Origin: a bacterium
Lineage (GTDB): Bacteria; Patescibacteria; Paceibacteria; UBA9973; SBAW01
Length of the DNA: 6,754 bases
Direction: 5' to 3'
Assembly (NCBI GenBank): GCA_021825025.1
Contig: JAKAIP010000037.1
Coordinates: 1 to 6,754, forward strand
Shown: piece after piece, positions 5,279 to 6,754 of the stretch
Layout: each line of letters begins with the position of its first letter
Numbering within the stretch: the stretch's first letter is position 1
Made by a program: the position numbers and the translations under genes
Notes under the pieces: model-generated
The model's input: only the letters and a program-made list of their open reading frames with translations
What the model was told of the DNA's origin: nothing
The model's database searches: none

Positions 5279-6754
5279 ATGCGTATCCGCATACTGGGTA
5301 TCAGCCTTCTTGTAATCGGTGCTTTTGTATACGACATGCCGGCAGAGGCTGCAGTGGTTGATTCGCAGCTAGACGCGAGTGCGCAAGCGACACAGCCCCC
5401 ACTTACTGATTACTGGACGAGCATATCAACACATTTGTTGGTACCAAATTTCGTTGCTGCTGGGTATATACCGTCACGTAATTTGTCTTTTTCCGGTGTG
5501 CGTTTCCGTATAAATACAAGCGGTGGCGGGAATTATCATTGTCCGGAAGGTGTGCTTATAGAGTATTTCGGCACGTCCACTCCTGCTATGTGGGATAGGG
5601 GAGTAACTCGTGCTGGTCTTGTTGTGGCTACAACTACGCCTGATGCAAATGGAAATTGTGATTACAGAACGACTGATAATTGGGGGAATATCACACCAGT
5701 CTCTGTCTCGCCGCTCTCATACTATATTTTCTTTATGGGTGTACATACTTCCTCTGCATCTGGGCTCGACAATTGGGTTTCGATGAGTGGGAAACCGTTC
5801 GCGTCATCTACTCCTGTAAGTTTTTTCGGCTATCGTCCTGCGACCTCCAATTACTATGTGTGGGGAACGAGTGGGCTTGATGCGCCATATTTCGAACTTT
5901 TTGACACAGCACCGCCCCCACCGACATCACCACCCGATCCGTGTGTTGCCACACATACCTGCACCTCAAACGTGCTCTTTTTGCCGGGAATTGAAGGAAG
6001 TCGATTATATGATACGGAGAGCGGAGAAACGAGATTATGGGAATCAGATGATTCTGGGGCCCAGCAGATTGCTATGAATCCCGATGGTACGAGCTGGCGA
6101 AGAGATGTGTACACGAAAGATGTGCTAAATACCATCAGCGTAAGCGGGTTCACGATTCGGATATACCAGCCGTTCATTGATGCCATGAATGTTCTCAAAT
6201 CTGGAGGGACAATTAACGACTGGGAGGCGATTCCGTACGACTGGCGTCTTCAGCTCGATCAGATTCTCTCAAGTGGCAACAAGATGGGGCAGAACATCTC
6301 CTATCTCACTGCCACTTCTTCGCCATACATCATTCAAGAACTTCGTCGACTCGCAGCAACCTCAAAAACAGGCAAGGTCACCATCGTCGCGCACAGCAAC
6401 GGTGGACTCGTCGCCAAGGCTCTCACCGAGAAACTCGGGAGCGAAGCGGCGACGCTCATCGACAAGATCATTTTCGTCGCAGTGCCACAAATCGGCGCAG
6501 CGGATGCGGTCGAAGGTATTTTAAGCGGAAAAGATGAATCGGTTCCCAGCCACCTCAGTCCGGCAACCGAGCGATACATCTCGCAAAATCTCTTTACAAC
6601 GTATAATCTCTTGCCGTCTACTAATTATTTCACTCAAATTGATGACCCTGTCATCTCGTTTGACCCGGTGACCATGCAGGACTGGATAGTAAAATATGGG
6701 ACGGGCGCCGTCCACTCTACCGACCGTCTAAGCGCGTTCATGCTCGATTCATCG
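5279..6754 (+). CDS. Exported LCAT-like alpha/beta-hydrolase with a novel N-terminal domain (3' end outside the window)
   Basis: 492 codons are open from ATG 5279 to the window end without a stop. A short AGG (5271-5273) lies 5 nt before the ATG. Residues 1-24 form a signal peptide (MRIRIL, hydrophobic GISLLVIGAFV, cleavage after AEA), so the protein is exported. Residues about 25-208 form a beta-rich, Trp/Tyr/Ser-rich domain I do not recognise, with C88 and C127. A Pro-rich linker (about 209-221, APPPPTSPPDP) and a C222/C228 pair lead into the catalytic domain. There, FLPGIEGSRL (234-243) matches the oxyanion-loop region of lecithin:cholesterol acyltransferase-like enzymes, PYDWRLQL (319-326) matches their YDWR motif, and VAHSNGGLVAK (370-380) is the nucleophile elbow with S373; VAVPQIGAADAV follows as in LGAPxxG-type strands. 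Catalytic Asp and His are not identified and probably lie at or beyond the edge. Substrate is unknown; an ester or acyl transfer on lipids or envelope glycans is plausible. It could instead be a lipase or esterase. Confidence 0.85.
   Translation, partial: MRIRILGISLLVIGAFVYDMPAEAAVVDSQLDASAQATQPPLTDYWTSISTHLLVPNFVAAGYIPSRNLSFSGVRFRINTSGGGNYHCPEGVLIEYFGTSTPAMWDRGVTRAGLVVATTTPDANGNCDYRTTDNWGNITPVSVSPLSYYIFFMGVHTSSASGLDNWVSMSGKPFASSTPVSFFGYRPATSNYYVWGTSGLDAPYFELFDTAPPPPTSPPDPCVATHTCTSNVLFLPGIEGSRLYDTESGETRLWESDDSGAQQIAMNPDGTSWRRDVYTKDVLNTISVSGFTIRIYQPFIDAMNVLKSGGTINDWEAIPYDWRLQLDQILSSGNKMGQNISYLTATSSPYIIQELRRLAATSKTGKVTIVAHSNGGLVAKALTEKLGSEAATLIDKIIFVAVPQIGAADAVEGILSGKDESVPSHLSPATERYISQNLFTTYNLLPSTNYFTQIDDPVISFDPVTMQDWIVKYGTGAVHSTDRLSAFMLDSS

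Noticed and set aside
5854..6198. Minus-strand 114-codon frame and + strand frames at 5680-5880, 5856-6077 and 6189-6524
   Set aside because: All lie within the LCAT-like gene, whose frame is open for 492 codons and carries clear catalytic motifs; these are shadows.

Overview
The window most likely comes from a Candidate Phyla Radiation bacterium (Patescibacteria, Parcubacteria-like). This rests on protein families recognised by eye, not on a database search: a very large exported Ser/Thr/Gly-rich surface protein with an N-terminal peptidoglycan-binding domain and the C-terminal motif FVWSDxS...DWTNGYL, a small winged-helix protein with the SEKTIQREL...GERRWSTYS motif, and a RAYT transposase starting with a YxRGVDKRTxF-type N-terminus. 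All supported genes are on the + strand.

Layout. (1) 1-336: 3' end of a winged-helix protein, closed by a 20-bp perfect hairpin plus T-run terminator. (2) 337-858: a 522-base stretch without a gene. It holds the terminator, a 24-bp perfect AT-rich palindrome, a strong sigma70-type promoter (TTGACT-17-TACTAT), and then about 395 nt of apparent 5' leader with at least six stem-loops, two of them GNRA-capped. (3) 859-4230: the 1123-aa S-layer-like protein (signal peptide, peptidoglycan-binding domain, six Ig-like modules), followed by two tandem intrinsic terminators. (4) 4275-5221: a REP/RAYT unit. Three direct copies of a palindromic element (core AAGATGTCATCTT) lie upstream of a Y1/HUH transposase and one inverted copy lies at its 3' end. 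The element hairpins appear to supply the transposase ribosome-binding site, possibly its start codon, and its stop codon. (5) 5279-6754: a second exported protein, cut off by the window end, with a novel N-terminal domain, a Pro-rich linker and an LCAT-like alpha/beta-hydrolase domain (PGIEGS, YDWR, HSNGG).

How the parts relate. The S-layer-like gene is an isolated transcription unit with its own promoter, long leader and double terminator, as expected for an abundant envelope protein. The REP/RAYT unit sits in the gap between two envelope genes, a typical place for such elements. A related element copy has been used as the terminator of the winged-helix gene. The parts most worth follow-up are the structured leader and the tight interlocking of REP hairpins with the transposase translation signals.
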